DNA of 64,000 nucleotides from Nitratireductor aquimarinus (lineage in GTDB: Bacteria; Pseudomonadota; Alphaproteobacteria; Rhizobiales; Rhizobiaceae). The stretch lies in NCBI RefSeq assembly GCF_017255295.1, contig NZ_JAFKDE010000004.1, forward strand, positions 62,001 through 126,000. The letters run 5' to 3'. This document shows, one piece after another, positions 15,868 to 24,463 of this stretch (position 1 is the first letter of the stretch; every line of letters begins with the position of its first letter). The notes beneath the pieces are model-generated. The model was not told where the DNA came from. It did not search any database and worked only from the letters and a program-made list of their open reading frames with translations. Made by a program: the position numbers and the translations under genes.

Positions 15868-17865
15868 ATGTCGACGTCGTACGACCAGATTATCGCCCTG
15901 ATCATCGCGCTCTCCAGCGGAGAAGCAGATGACATGCATTTCCGCACGATCATGGAAGGTGGCGCACAGAAGGCCTATCCGGTCGCGCTTGCGCCATGCC
16001 CGCGCCCCCTTGGAAGAACGGAGATCGAAGGCAAAACCATCGTCTGTGGCACGGTGACGGTTCCGGAGGATCACGCGCAGCCCGAAGCGGGAACGCTCGA
16101 TCTGGTCTTTACGGTTCTGCGCTCCAATTCCTCCTATCCCGCCCCCGATCCCGTCGTGCATCTGCATGGCGGCCCCGGAGCGGGGGTGCTTGGCGGACTA
16201 CGGAAATTCGCGGAGATATTCGATCCCTGGCGTGACACGCGGGACATCGTGATCTTCGATCAACGCGCCGCCGGTCTCTCGGCGCGTTCCACCACCTGCT
16301 ATGACGCACTCACCATCAATGTGATCGACATTGCCAAGGAGACAATCACCTCCACCGAAACCGAGGAGGATACGGTGCGGCCATCGAAACTGGTGGCGGA
16401 CTGTGTGCGGGAACTGCAGGAAGCAGGCGTCGGACTTGAGAACTTCAACACCTATCAGAATGCGCTCGACGTGCGTGCGGTGGTGAAAACGCTCGGATAT
16501 GAAACCTACAATCTCTACGGCATATCATACGGCACGAAACTCTCACTGGAAGTCATGCGCAGCGCACCGGAAGGACTGCGCTCGGTCATCATCGATGGCG
16601 TCGCACCGCCCGCAATCCATCTCTATGACACGCTTGCGGTGCCGGAGCATGAGGCTATTCTCGCCTTCCTGGCGGAATGCAAGGCAGACGAAGCCTGCAA
16701 CCGGGCTTATCCGGACCTCGGGCAGAAGCTCAACGAAGCCTATGACAACGCTCTTGCCGGCAAGGTCCGGATTCAGGGCGCGACCATGCCGCCACAGATC
16801 GTTTCCGTCCTGCTCAGCAAGCGCAACGGGCAGTACGGACAGGGCAGCTACACGGCCTATATACCCGCAGCGATCTATGAGATGGCGCGCGGCGAAGAGA
16901 TGCCGACGGTGGCCATGCTTGTCGAAAAAGAGCTGAGCTTTCCCCTGCCCGGCGCCACAGACGCCCGCAATGCAGCAAAGAAACTGACAGATGCAGAAGA
17001 GCGTCTCGTAAACATCGTGCTGGCCGAAGCGGAAGCGCTGAAAGCAAGCGACAGCGCGCTCGACCTGACCATACAGGAACTCAAGGACGCACTGTTGCGC
17101 GACCGCACCTTCGGTCCTCTTGCAGCCCTTTTCGATGAAGAGATGTCAAAGGCGATCGGCCCGCTTACCACCAACCCGGAACGCCTGCGGGCCGCGGTGA
17201 TCGACTATGCCGCCATGCAGAACGCAACGCCCTCGAAGGATCTTCTGCGCAATTTTGTCAGCCAGTATTTCGATGGCGCGGCGCAGCAACGACTTCAGGC
17301 GCTGGTCACGGCAATGTCGGATAGCGAGGTGCAGAAGGCCTTCGACGCCATCAGGGCCGCGACAGCACGTCTGGAGAAGGACATTCTCGGCAGCTCGCAC
17401 CTGTGGATCTACGCCTGCCAGGAAGACCGGCCCTACAACAGCCTCGAGCGCTACAGGGAGGTAACGGACGGGCTTGAGTACGGGCGCATCATCCGATCAG
17501 GCTGGGACAGGATGGCCCAGGATTTCTACACGGTGTGCGAACTCTTCGAACCGCAGCCGCGTGAGGGGTTTCACGACCCGGTCGTCAGCGACATTCCAAC
17601 CCTCTCAATCGGCTCGACATGGGATGTGCAGACTGCGGCAAGCTGGGCGCAGCTGGCCGCCGAGACGCTGAGCAACAGCCAGTCCTTCATCATTCCCGAA
17701 GCCGGACATGGCGCGGTGGTCTATCAGCCCTGCGTCGTGGATATGGGGGTGGCTTTCATCAACGACCCGAGCCGCAAGCTGGACAATAGCTGTGCGGAAA
17801 GCGCCAGACCGACATTCTACATTGCTCCCTGGGTAGAAGAAGCTTCGCAAGCGCAGGACCCGTGA
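15868..17865 (+). CDS. large alpha/beta hydrolase with TAP-like C-terminus
   Basis: The 665-aa protein belongs to the prolyl-aminopeptidase/tripeptidyl-peptidase side of the alpha/beta hydrolases. The oxyanion motif HGGPGAG is at 100-106 and FDQRAAGLS at about 130. The nucleophile is Ser220 in GISYGTK. About 250 helical residues (about 245-520) are inserted before the Asp (SIGSTWDVQT) and His (EAGHGAVVY) that complete the triad. Such enzymes release N-terminal residues or cleave small esters, often in the periplasm, yet no clear signal peptide is visible with ATG 15868. The open frame continues upstream, so a longer N-terminus is possible. It is a monocistronic plus-strand gene convergent with the SH3 gene. 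Confidence 0.8.
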   Translation: MSTSYDQIIALIIALSSGEADDMHFRTIMEGGAQKAYPVALAPCPRPLGRTEIEGKTIVCGTVTVPEDHAQPEAGTLDLVFTVLRSNSSYPAPDPVVHLHGGPGAGVLGGLRKFAEIFDPWRDTRDIVIFDQRAAGLSARSTTCYDALTINVIDIAKETITSTETEEDTVRPSKLVADCVRELQEAGVGLENFNTYQNALDVRAVVKTLGYETYNLYGISYGTKLSLEVMRSAPEGLRSVIIDGVAPPAIHLYDTLAVPEHEAILAFLAECKADEACNRAYPDLGQKLNEAYDNALAGKVRIQGATMPPQIVSVLLSKRNGQYGQGSYTAYIPAAIYEMARGEEMPTVAMLVEKELSFPLPGATDARNAAKKLTDAEERLVNIVLAEAEALKASDSALDLTIQELKDALLRDRTFGPLAALFDEEMSKAIGPLTTNPERLRAAVIDYAAMQNATPSKDLLRNFVSQYFDGAAQQRLQALVTAMSDSEVQKAFDAIRAATARLEKDILGSSHLWIYACQEDRPYNSLERYREVTDGLEYGRIIRSGWDRMAQDFYTVCELFEPQPREGFHDPVVSDIPTLSIGSTWDVQTAASWAQLAAETLSNSQSFIIPEAGHGAVVYQPCVVDMGVAFINDPSRKLDNSCAESARPTFYIAPWVEEASQAQDP

Positions 17866-17932
17866 GGCGCCAGCATCTCATTCACCTGCGCTTCACAGGG
17901 CGTTCATGCGCAGAACAAGGGAATGAACCGCG

Positions 17933-18613
17933 CTAAGGCCCGGCCGCTTCAACCAGATAGCGTCCATTGACCCAGCCAGTCATGCTCTGGTCGCCGCCAA
18001 GTCCGATGCGGCACCAGCGGGACTTGGCCACCATGCGGCAGCCGAGATTGCGCACCCGGTCGCCATTGGCCAACTGGCCGATCACTGCGGACTTCGTGCC
18101 GGGCGCGGTCCGCACATTCAGGAGATCGTTGCGCGCAACACCGGACACCGCCCAGTAATCGGGACCACCGCTCAGACCGTCTGCAAAATCGGGATTGGCG
18201 CTGCGTCCCGCACCATCGGCTTCGATGTCGACGGAAAGCCGGTAATTGGCCACTTCATCGCGGCGGGCCGCACTGCGCATCATGTAGACGCGGATGCGAT
18301 AATCGCCATCGGCCGGCAGGACGCCGGTATATTCGTTCCCGGCGACCGATCCCGTGTGAATGGCCGTCTCGCTGCCAGCCGGCAGCAGGTTGAAGTAATT
18401 CGCCAGATTGTCGGTGCCGAGATCAATGGCAATGCGCTGGCCGCGTCTTGCGCCCAGAACGTAATCGACAATCTCATATCCCTTGATCCGGCCATTGATC
18501 GTTGTGCCGGAGCGACCCGCCTCGAACTGCACCCGGACCTCACGGAGGTCCTGCGCGGACGCCGGCGACCAGGCAAGCGCCGCAACCAGAAGAACAAAAC
18601 CCAGAATGCGCAT
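17933..18613 (-). CDS. secreted protein with C-terminal bacterial SH3 domain
   Basis: The 226-aa product has a signal peptide (residues 1-20, cut after ASA). A beta-rich N-terminal domain contains INGRIKGYEIVDYVL and YRIRVYMMRSAARR, similar to a small lysozyme-inhibitor-like/DUF fold. The C-terminal SH3b domain (about 155-222) contains LNVRTAPGTKSAVIGQL. SH3b domains usually bind peptidoglycan or envelope proteins. AAAGGAG precedes ATG 18613. It lies downstream of the duplicated lipoprotein on the same strand, hinting at a shared envelope role. The biochemical function is unknown. Confidence 0.7.
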   Translation of the reverse strand: MRILGFVLLVAALAWSPASAQDLREVRVQFEAGRSGTTINGRIKGYEIVDYVLGARRGQRIAIDLGTDNLANYFNLLPAGSETAIHTGSVAGNEYTGVLPADGDYRIRVYMMRSAARRDEVANYRLSVDIEADGAGRSANPDFADGLSGGPDYWAVSGVARNDLLNVRTAPGTKSAVIGQLANGDRVRNLGCRMVAKSRWCRIGLGGDQSMTGWVNGRYLVEAAGP

Positions 18614-18704
18614 TGCAGATCTCCTTTATCGGCGCACAGAAACCGTGTCACCCGATCCTCAGGGTACCGGCCAGGTCCCCGCTTCTCAACCGAACCCTGC
18701 CGCT

Positions 18705-19250
18705 TCAGGCCCTGCAATCGGCGGCGCTGGCCGCCGCCACCGTCTGATAGCGGCCATCGGCCGTGACAACCCGGGCGCATGTGCCCGTGGACGCCTTCCA
18801 CCAATAGGCCGTCAGTCCCTGGGTTCTGGCCAGCGTGTAGCCACGCGCCATGAGCTGGGTCTCACCGCCAGCGCCCCGCGCGCCGACCAGATCTGCAATG
18901 TCTGCCGGCGGCCCGCCAGCCGGTGCAGACGCAGCCATCGAAGCCTGCCCGCATTCGGCCGGACCAACCGGATCGACGCTCTGATAGCGTCCATCGCTGG
19001 TCACCACCCGTACACAGTTTCCGCTGGCCGCGTTCCACCAATAGGCGGTCAGTCCCTGCGTTCTGGAAAGCGTGTAACCGCGCGCCATGAGCTGCATTTC
19101 ACCGCCAGCGCCCCGTGCGCCAACGAGATCGGTAACACCGGCCCCGCCGCCCGCAGGCGGCATGGTCGTCATGGGTTGTGATGTCTGGGTGTCGGACTGA
19201 CACCCCGCGAGCCCGACAACGAACAGGCATGCAAAAAGTCGCTTCATCAT
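18705..19250 (-). CDS. lipoprotein with two tandem copies of one domain
   Basis: The 181-aa product carries a lipoprotein signal peptide with lipobox LAGC (lipidated Cys17). The mature part is two near-identical units, residues about 41-100 and 120-180, spaced 79 residues apart. Each contains DLVGARGAGGE, QLMARGYTL, RTQGLTAYWW, a Cys, RVVT and DGRYQ, and ends with a second Cys. The paired Cys suggest one disulfide per domain in the periplasm. The domain is seen in small rhizobial secreted proteins of unknown function. It sits between opgC and the SH3 gene, all on the minus strand. Confidence 0.75.
   Translation of the reverse strand: MMKRLFACLFVVGLAGCQSDTQTSQPMTTMPPAGGGAGVTDLVGARGAGGEMQLMARGYTLSRTQGLTAYWWNAASGNCVRVVTSDGRYQSVDPVGPAECGQASMAASAPAGGPPADIADLVGARGAGGETQLMARGYTLARTQGLTAYWWKASTGTCARVVTADGRYQTVAAASAADCRA
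18711..19130 (-). repeat. internal tandem duplication within the lipoprotein gene
   Basis: Two units, about 18951-19130 and 18711-18893, encode the same roughly 60-residue domain with a period of about 237 bases. Similarity is high at nucleotide as well as protein level, suggesting a fairly recent or homogenised duplication. Confidence 0.75.
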
Positions 19251-19366
19251 GGAAATACCCTCGCAAATTTCCCTCGCCTGCCGAGAGTATAAAATGCCGG
19301 CAAAACGTCTGCGACCGCGTAATTAGTGGTACGGAACACCGCTTCTTACTGCGGGAATACGTGGGT

Positions 19367-20545
19367 TCACACGCTTTCGCGGAGGCGTTCCTTTTCCTGC
19401 GAGCCCGGCATGAACCTGTTTTCAGCGGCCCGTTTCCTGCCCTTCTTTGCTTCTTTCTGCTGCGACAGGAACCACGCCACGCCATACTGGATGGCGATGC
19501 CAATGCCCAGCAGGGCAGCGTCCGACGCAAAATCGGGCTCATAGCGCAGCTTCAGCACCTGAAGCACGATTGCAAGAACCGAACCGGTGGCGAAAACGGC
19601 AAGCCCGTTCTTGCCCATCAGCTCAACGGGGCGGAAGACCGGCCACTGGAAGATGCGCAGAACCCAGGCGACATTGGTCAGCACATAGGCCAGCGCCAGC
19701 GCATGCAGAAGACGCGGGAGCGACAGGAAGGTCTTGTCGAAACCGGCAATGAAGAAAGGCAGCATCTTGCGGCCCGGCAGCGCCCCTGCCCTGAGCGACA
19801 CCCAGATGCAGGAGAATACGAGGAAGGCCGTGCAGAGCCAGAACAGCCATGCGCGGTAAGGCACCAGCTTGCGCCCTTCCATCATGGAGAGCCCACCGGC
19901 AATGCCCACGGCATAGATCAGCTGCCAGGCGACAGGGTTGAAGAACCAGCCGCCGGGATTGGGGTAATTGGGCAGGTTGAGCCGGAAGGTTCCCGCCAAC
20001 AGCCACACGCCCACCGCAACACCGATCAGCGCCAGCGGACTGCGCAGGCCGATCATGATGTAGAGCGGCGAGATCACAAGTAGCACGGCATAGAGCGGCA
20101 GAATGTTGAAATAGCCAAGCTGGTGCCCGAGAAGCGGCAGCCCAACCATGGTCTCCAGCGGCTTTGCGAGCAGCGGGCCGAAATTGATACGGGTCAGCAT
20201 CTCATACACGCCGAGATAAAGCGCGCCGGCCGCCACAATGCCGATGGCGATGACCGAGGTCACGATGTGCGTGACGTAGAGCACACCGGCCCGCCGCCAC
20301 ACTTTCATGCAGGCCTCAAAGAACGGACCGCTGCGGAAACCGCGCGAATAGGCAAGACCAACCGCAATCCCGGACATGAGAACGAACGCCTCGGCCGCAT
20401 CGGAAAAGCCGAAATTGCGCGACGTCAGGTTCTCATAAAGATTGCCCGGCACATGGTTGATGAAGATCGTGATCAGCGCGAGACCGCGAAACACGTCAAG
20501 GCGCTGGTCTCGGCCAACGCTTGCGGGAACGAAGGGTGCGTTCAT
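19367..20545 (-). CDS. opgC: OpgC-type membrane acyltransferase of periplasmic glucans
   Basis: The 392-aa protein has about ten membrane segments and the OpgC-family opener RLDVFRGLALITIFINHVPG, with MSGIAVGLAYSRGF following. OpgC transfers succinyl groups onto osmoregulated periplasmic glucans at the inner membrane. It starts 9 bases after opgH with AAGG upstream, so it is cotranscribed. The order opgG-small gene-opgH-opgC equals the Rhodobacter sphaeroides opgGIH/opgC operon. A basic cytoplasmic tail (KEAKKGRKRAAENR) ends the protein. Confidence 0.85.
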   Translation of the reverse strand: MNAPFVPASVGRDQRLDVFRGLALITIFINHVPGNLYENLTSRNFGFSDAAEAFVLMSGIAVGLAYSRGFRSGPFFEACMKVWRRAGVLYVTHIVTSVIAIGIVAAGALYLGVYEMLTRINFGPLLAKPLETMVGLPLLGHQLGYFNILPLYAVLLVISPLYIMIGLRSPLALIGVAVGVWLLAGTFRLNLPNYPNPGGWFFNPVAWQLIYAVGIAGGLSMMEGRKLVPYRAWLFWLCTAFLVFSCIWVSLRAGALPGRKMLPFFIAGFDKTFLSLPRLLHALALAYVLTNVAWVLRIFQWPVFRPVELMGKNGLAVFATGSVLAIVLQVLKLRYEPDFASDAALLGIGIAIQYGVAWFLSQQKEAKKGRKRAAENRFMPGSQEKERLRESV

Positions 20546-20554
20546 GGCTGGGCC

Positions 20555-22351
20555 TTACCGCTCCGCGTCGGCGGCTTCAAATGCCGGCTCAGGGACCGGC
20601 CGGAATGCCGGCGCAGACGCCTCGGCGCCACGCCAATGCGCGAGAATGGCCTCCTGCCGCAGCACGACGGGAGACGGGTTGCGGTCATCGGCGGTTTCAA
20701 ACAGCCCCGCCTCGGCCGTGCCCAGCGCGCTTCGCGAACTCACATGAATGAGGATCGGCGCAAACACCTGTGGCCCTGCCACCAGAAGAAGCCAGCCGAC
20801 ATATTCAGGCGCAAACTGGAAAGCAAGGCCCAGCGTCACCAGACCCGTCGCGCTGATCCACCAGCTCGCGGACCAGGCTTCCGAAAGGCTGACGGACCCC
20901 GCCTCGCGGTCCGTCGCCGGCCAGCCGCCATCCATGCCGAAGAAAACCTCAAGCACGGCGCGGCACTGATACATGAGCATGATCGGTGCGAGCAGGCTCG
21001 TCGAAAGGATCTCGGTCAGCGTGTTCAGAAGCGCGCGGCCTGTGCCGCCAAAAGTCTCATTTACACCGCTGATCGCCCCGCGCGCCACGATCAGAAGCTT
21101 GGGCCCGATCAGAAGGCCGAACACACCGACCAGAAGCGTCAGCGCCAGCCCCTGCTCCACGCGCGGAAAGACAGCGGAGAGGCCAGGCTCCGGGAAATAG
21201 TCCGGCACGCCCTTCAGCGTGGGTGCTGCAATGGAGGCGATGATGAACAGCGCCCAGAGCGGCGACGCCACATAGGCCATGATGTTCTGCACGAAGACGA
21301 ACCGGCTCCACGGCTTCAGGCCCGGGGCCACCATCACGCGGCCATGCTGGAGATTGCCCTGGCACCAGCGGCGGTCGCGCTTGGCGAAATCCACCACATT
21401 GTCCGGCCCCTCTTCATATGAGCCCGTCAGATCGGGATCGACCCGCACGGTCCAGCCATTGCGGGTCAAAAGCGCGGCCTCGACATAATCGTGGCTCAGA
21501 ATATGCCCGCCAAAGGGCGGACGACCCGAAAGCTCCGGCAGACCGCAACTCTGGGCAAAGGCGCGGGTGCGCACAATCGCATTGTGGCCCCAGAAAGGAC
21601 CGGCCGTGCCCTGCAGCGCGGCCAGGCCGCGCGTGTAGATCGGGGAATAATAGCCGGTCGAAAACTGCATGGCGCGACCGAAGAAAGAGCGTGCGTGCAC
21701 GATCTTCGGCAGGGTCTGCAGCAGGCCAAGCCGTGGATCGTCATCCATGCGCCGCACCATCTCGGCCATGGTCGCGCCTTCCATCAGGCTGTCAGCGTCG
21801 AGCACGATCATGTACTCGTAGAGCGCGCCGGATGTGCGGATGAAATCGGCGACATTGCCGGCCTTCTTGCCGGTGTTCTGCTCACGCCGGCGATAGAAGA
21901 TGTCGGTATGCGCGCCGCATTCGAGTTGCAGCCGCTGGAACCAGCGCTCTTCCTTTTCCGCCACTTCGGGGTCGCGCGTATCCGACAGGATGGCGAAGTC
22001 AAAACGGCCCGCCACGCCCAGTGCATGCAGGCTGCCGATCATCGCCGCCACATGCGAGAAGGTCTTGACCGGATCTTCATTGTAGACCGGGACCAGAACC
22101 GCCGTGCGGGCGCTGGTCGGCACAAGTTCAAAGGTCTTGTCCTCACGCTTGAGTGGCAGGCTCAGAAGACCGTTGAACGCATAGGCAGCGCCCCATGCGA
22201 GCCAGCCAGTGCTGGCCGCCAGAAGCACGATCCTGACCGCGTCGATCCACTGGATGCCGTCAGCGGAAAAATAGCCGACGGCAAGCGAGGAGACGAGGCC
22301 AGCCATAAGCAGGCAGAACAGGATCGATAAAACGCGTCTTACGCTGACCAT
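20555..22351 (-). CDS. opgH: glucan glucosyltransferase OpgH (short form)
   Basis: OpgH polymerises glucose from UDP-glucose and moves the chain across the inner membrane. This 598-aa protein has two N-terminal membrane helices (about 5-55). A family 2 glycosyltransferase core follows, with VPVYNEDP, VLDADSLMEG (DxD-type), FWGHNAIVR, SHDYVEAALL and the acceptor motif RDRRWCQGNL. A C-terminal block of helices ends it. The E. coli protein is about 847 aa; here the long cytoplasmic N-terminus and C-terminal tail are missing. ATG 22351 is preferred to the GTG just before it. Confidence 0.9.
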   Translation of the reverse strand: MVSVRRVLSILFCLLMAGLVSSLAVGYFSADGIQWIDAVRIVLLAASTGWLAWGAAYAFNGLLSLPLKREDKTFELVPTSARTAVLVPVYNEDPVKTFSHVAAMIGSLHALGVAGRFDFAILSDTRDPEVAEKEERWFQRLQLECGAHTDIFYRRREQNTGKKAGNVADFIRTSGALYEYMIVLDADSLMEGATMAEMVRRMDDDPRLGLLQTLPKIVHARSFFGRAMQFSTGYYSPIYTRGLAALQGTAGPFWGHNAIVRTRAFAQSCGLPELSGRPPFGGHILSHDYVEAALLTRNGWTVRVDPDLTGSYEEGPDNVVDFAKRDRRWCQGNLQHGRVMVAPGLKPWSRFVFVQNIMAYVASPLWALFIIASIAAPTLKGVPDYFPEPGLSAVFPRVEQGLALTLLVGVFGLLIGPKLLIVARGAISGVNETFGGTGRALLNTLTEILSTSLLAPIMLMYQCRAVLEVFFGMDGGWPATDREAGSVSLSEAWSASWWISATGLVTLGLAFQFAPEYVGWLLLVAGPQVFAPILIHVSSRSALGTAEAGLFETADDRNPSPVVLRQEAILAHWRGAEASAPAFRPVPEPAFEAADAER

Positions 22352-22420
22352 CACTCACTCATAATTGCCGGCATCATTGCAGGGCCGGACCGATGCCGCG
22401 CGGATGCGCGGCATGTCGGG

Positions 22421-22576
22421 TCACTTCCAGGCGAAGCGTTTCAGAAGCATCGAGAAAAGCGCCGGACGGGCGCGGCGGCGCTCCAGCACCTGATCGGGCA
22501 TGGCCATGGGGGCTGCCGGCAGTGCATGGCGTGCGAGCGTCACGTGCCTGCTATCCGTCTCAAGAACGTGCGTCAT
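22421..22576 (-). CDS. small protein between opgG and opgH (opgI position)
   Basis: This 51-aa reading starts at ATG 22576, overlapping the end of opgG by 17 bases, with GGAGAGAG as ribosome site. It ends 69 bases before opgH. The sequence is basic at the end (VLERRRARPALFSMLLKRFAWK region) and has no signal peptide or membrane helix. R. sphaeroides has a small gene, opgI, in exactly this slot. The C-terminal half also loosely resembles part of the cytoplasmic N-terminus of long OpgH proteins, so it may be a detached piece of OpgH. Function is inferred from position only. Confidence 0.5.
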   Translation of the reverse strand: MTHVLETDSRHVTLARHALPAAPMAMPDQVLERRRARPALFSMLLKRFAWK

Positions 22577-24161
22577 CTGTCTCTCTCCACTGATAGCTCC
22601 AAATTTCCGAAAGCCGTTTGTCATCCAGCTTGAGATGACCATTCATCTCCACCGGCCCGGAGCCGTTTGGCTTCAGGTCGATCACCAGCCGCCACATCCC
22701 GTTGCTCCCGATGCGGGAGACGGTGGAATGGGCGATCTCGCCACGGCTGACATTCACAACGGCTTCAATGTTCGAGTCACCCGGAAGGTTCCGCAAAACC
22801 TCACCGTCAAAGTCGACAACGAACTTGCGCAGCCCTTCCTCGTTCTTCACGCCGGAGACACCGCCCTCGCCGCCGCGCAGCGCCATGACGCGCGCAAAAC
22901 GGTTGGTCGGCTCTTCGATCGCGCCCCAGGTCAGGCGGTAGTTGAATTCCAGCTCATCGCCGGCCTTCACCGCCTTTTCGGGAACCCAGAAAGCGACAAT
23001 GTTGTCGTTGACCTCGAGATCCGTCGGGATCTCGACCAGTGTGACATTGCCGCGTCCCCACGATTCCAGAGGCTCGACCAGAAGCGAAGGCCGCTCCTCA
23101 TAGTGCGCACCGGCGTCCTGGAAGTTCGCGAAATCGCGGTCGCGCTGGAACAGGCCGAATGCCTGCGGGCTGTCCTCGGTGAAAAAGGATGTCGCCAGCT
23201 CGGACGGGTTGTTCAGATTGCGCCAGAGCTCATCGCCATCCTGACGCACGATCTTCAAACCGTCGCTGTCATGCACCTGACCGCGATAATCGTCGAACGC
23301 GCTGTCATTGTTCTCGGCGAACAGGAACATGGAGGTCATCGGCGCAACGCCCAGACGACCGATATCCCTGCGCGCAAAAAGACGCGCCGTCACATTCATC
23401 ACCGTGTTGCGGCCGGGCGAAATGACAAAGCGGTATGCGCCGGTCACGCTCTCGCTGTCCATTGCCGCGTAGACGGTCACTTCCTTGCTGCGGCGATTCG
23501 GCTTCTCGATGTAGAAATCGGTGAAACGCGGGAACTCTTCGCCATTGGCGGTCGCCGTATCAATGGCGAGGCCACGCGCCGACAGGCCATAAAGCGTGTC
23601 GCGGCCGAGCGCGCGGAAATAGCTTGCGCCAAGGAAGGAGACGAGTTCGTCCATCACGTCCGGCGCATTGAGCGGGTAGTGCAGACGGAAACCCGCCTCG
23701 CCTTCCATCACCAGATCTTCAAAAGCGGTCGGGTCGAGCGGTTTGCGATACTCGAAATCGCGGCCGGTGAAGAGGATCGGTTCAGCCGTCTCACCCTCGA
23801 CGGCGTAAAGGCGCACCGGCTCCTTGAAGAGCCAGCCCATGTGGAAGGCCTGAAGCTCAAATGGGGCCTCGCCCTGCCACAATGCGTGATCGGGGCGGAA
23901 CCGAATCGCACGGTGCTGATCGTAGGTCAGTTCGGCGATCTGCTGCGGCAGTTCGAAATCGGCCTTTGCAAAAGGTTGGGAAGCCTTGTTCTTCATGGCC
24001 TCCGTCAGCGCATCGAAGGAGAAGGGCTGCGCCCCGCTCTTCACCCCGCCGCCTTGCGCGGCAACGTCTTCGGCGCGCGCAGAGGTTGCGATTGTCATCA
24101 AGCTGGAGGCGCCCAACAGCGAGGCTGACAGGCAGGAAACAAGAAAGGATCGTCGGTCCAT
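22560..24161 (-). CDS. opgG: periplasmic glucan biosynthesis protein OpgG (MdoG)
   Basis: The 533-aa protein has the OpgG/MdoG domain throughout, with PFSFDALTEAMK near the start and ASYFRALGRDTLYGLSARGLAI in the middle. It acts in the periplasm on nascent beta-glucans, probably in branching or size control. ATG 24161 gives a twin-arginine-like signal peptide (MDRRSFLVSCLSASLL, cut near SARA), so export as a folded protein by Tat is likely. An upstream ATG (24206) only adds 15 unrelated residues. It is the first gene of the minus-strand opg operon. Confidence 0.9.
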   Translation of the reverse strand: MDRRSFLVSCLSASLLGASSLMTIATSARAEDVAAQGGGVKSGAQPFSFDALTEAMKNKASQPFAKADFELPQQIAELTYDQHRAIRFRPDHALWQGEAPFELQAFHMGWLFKEPVRLYAVEGETAEPILFTGRDFEYRKPLDPTAFEDLVMEGEAGFRLHYPLNAPDVMDELVSFLGASYFRALGRDTLYGLSARGLAIDTATANGEEFPRFTDFYIEKPNRRSKEVTVYAAMDSESVTGAYRFVISPGRNTVMNVTARLFARRDIGRLGVAPMTSMFLFAENNDSAFDDYRGQVHDSDGLKIVRQDGDELWRNLNNPSELATSFFTEDSPQAFGLFQRDRDFANFQDAGAHYEERPSLLVEPLESWGRGNVTLVEIPTDLEVNDNIVAFWVPEKAVKAGDELEFNYRLTWGAIEEPTNRFARVMALRGGEGGVSGVKNEEGLRKFVVDFDGEVLRNLPGDSNIEAVVNVSRGEIAHSTVSRIGSNGMWRLVIDLKPNGSGPVEMNGHLKLDDKRLSEIWSYQWRETDDARS

Positions 24162-24463
24162 ATATGGAACTCGTATGCAGAAAGTCTCAGGGTGAAGCCG
24201 CGGCACAAACCACGCGCTTTCAACGCATCAATTGCGGTTTAGTTTCGGCAGGGCACATAACATTCCAAGACTGCGCGTTACCAAAATTTGAAGGGACAGC
24301 GCCAAGCGGCGGATCGCTTTACAGCGTCCCATACCGACTTGCAATCCTCATCTGAATCGTGCCCAATCCCCCACCTCACCCAGGGTGAGAGAACCCACCA
24401 AAAGCCGCTGCACCCCAGGCATGTCAGGGCGAACCGCGGCGCAGAAATCCGGGGAATTTGTCA
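24162..24463. other. divergent intergenic region opgG / SDR gene
   Basis: Three hundred bases separate the divergent starts. The part nearest opgG holds A/T-rich tracts expected of its promoter. GGGGA at about 24451 serves the SDR start. Nothing else recognisable was seen. Confidence 0.4.

Noticed and set aside
20123-21421. 432-codon plus-strand frame opposite opgC/opgH
   Set aside because: Antisense of membrane proteins; Arg/His-rich composition without motifs.
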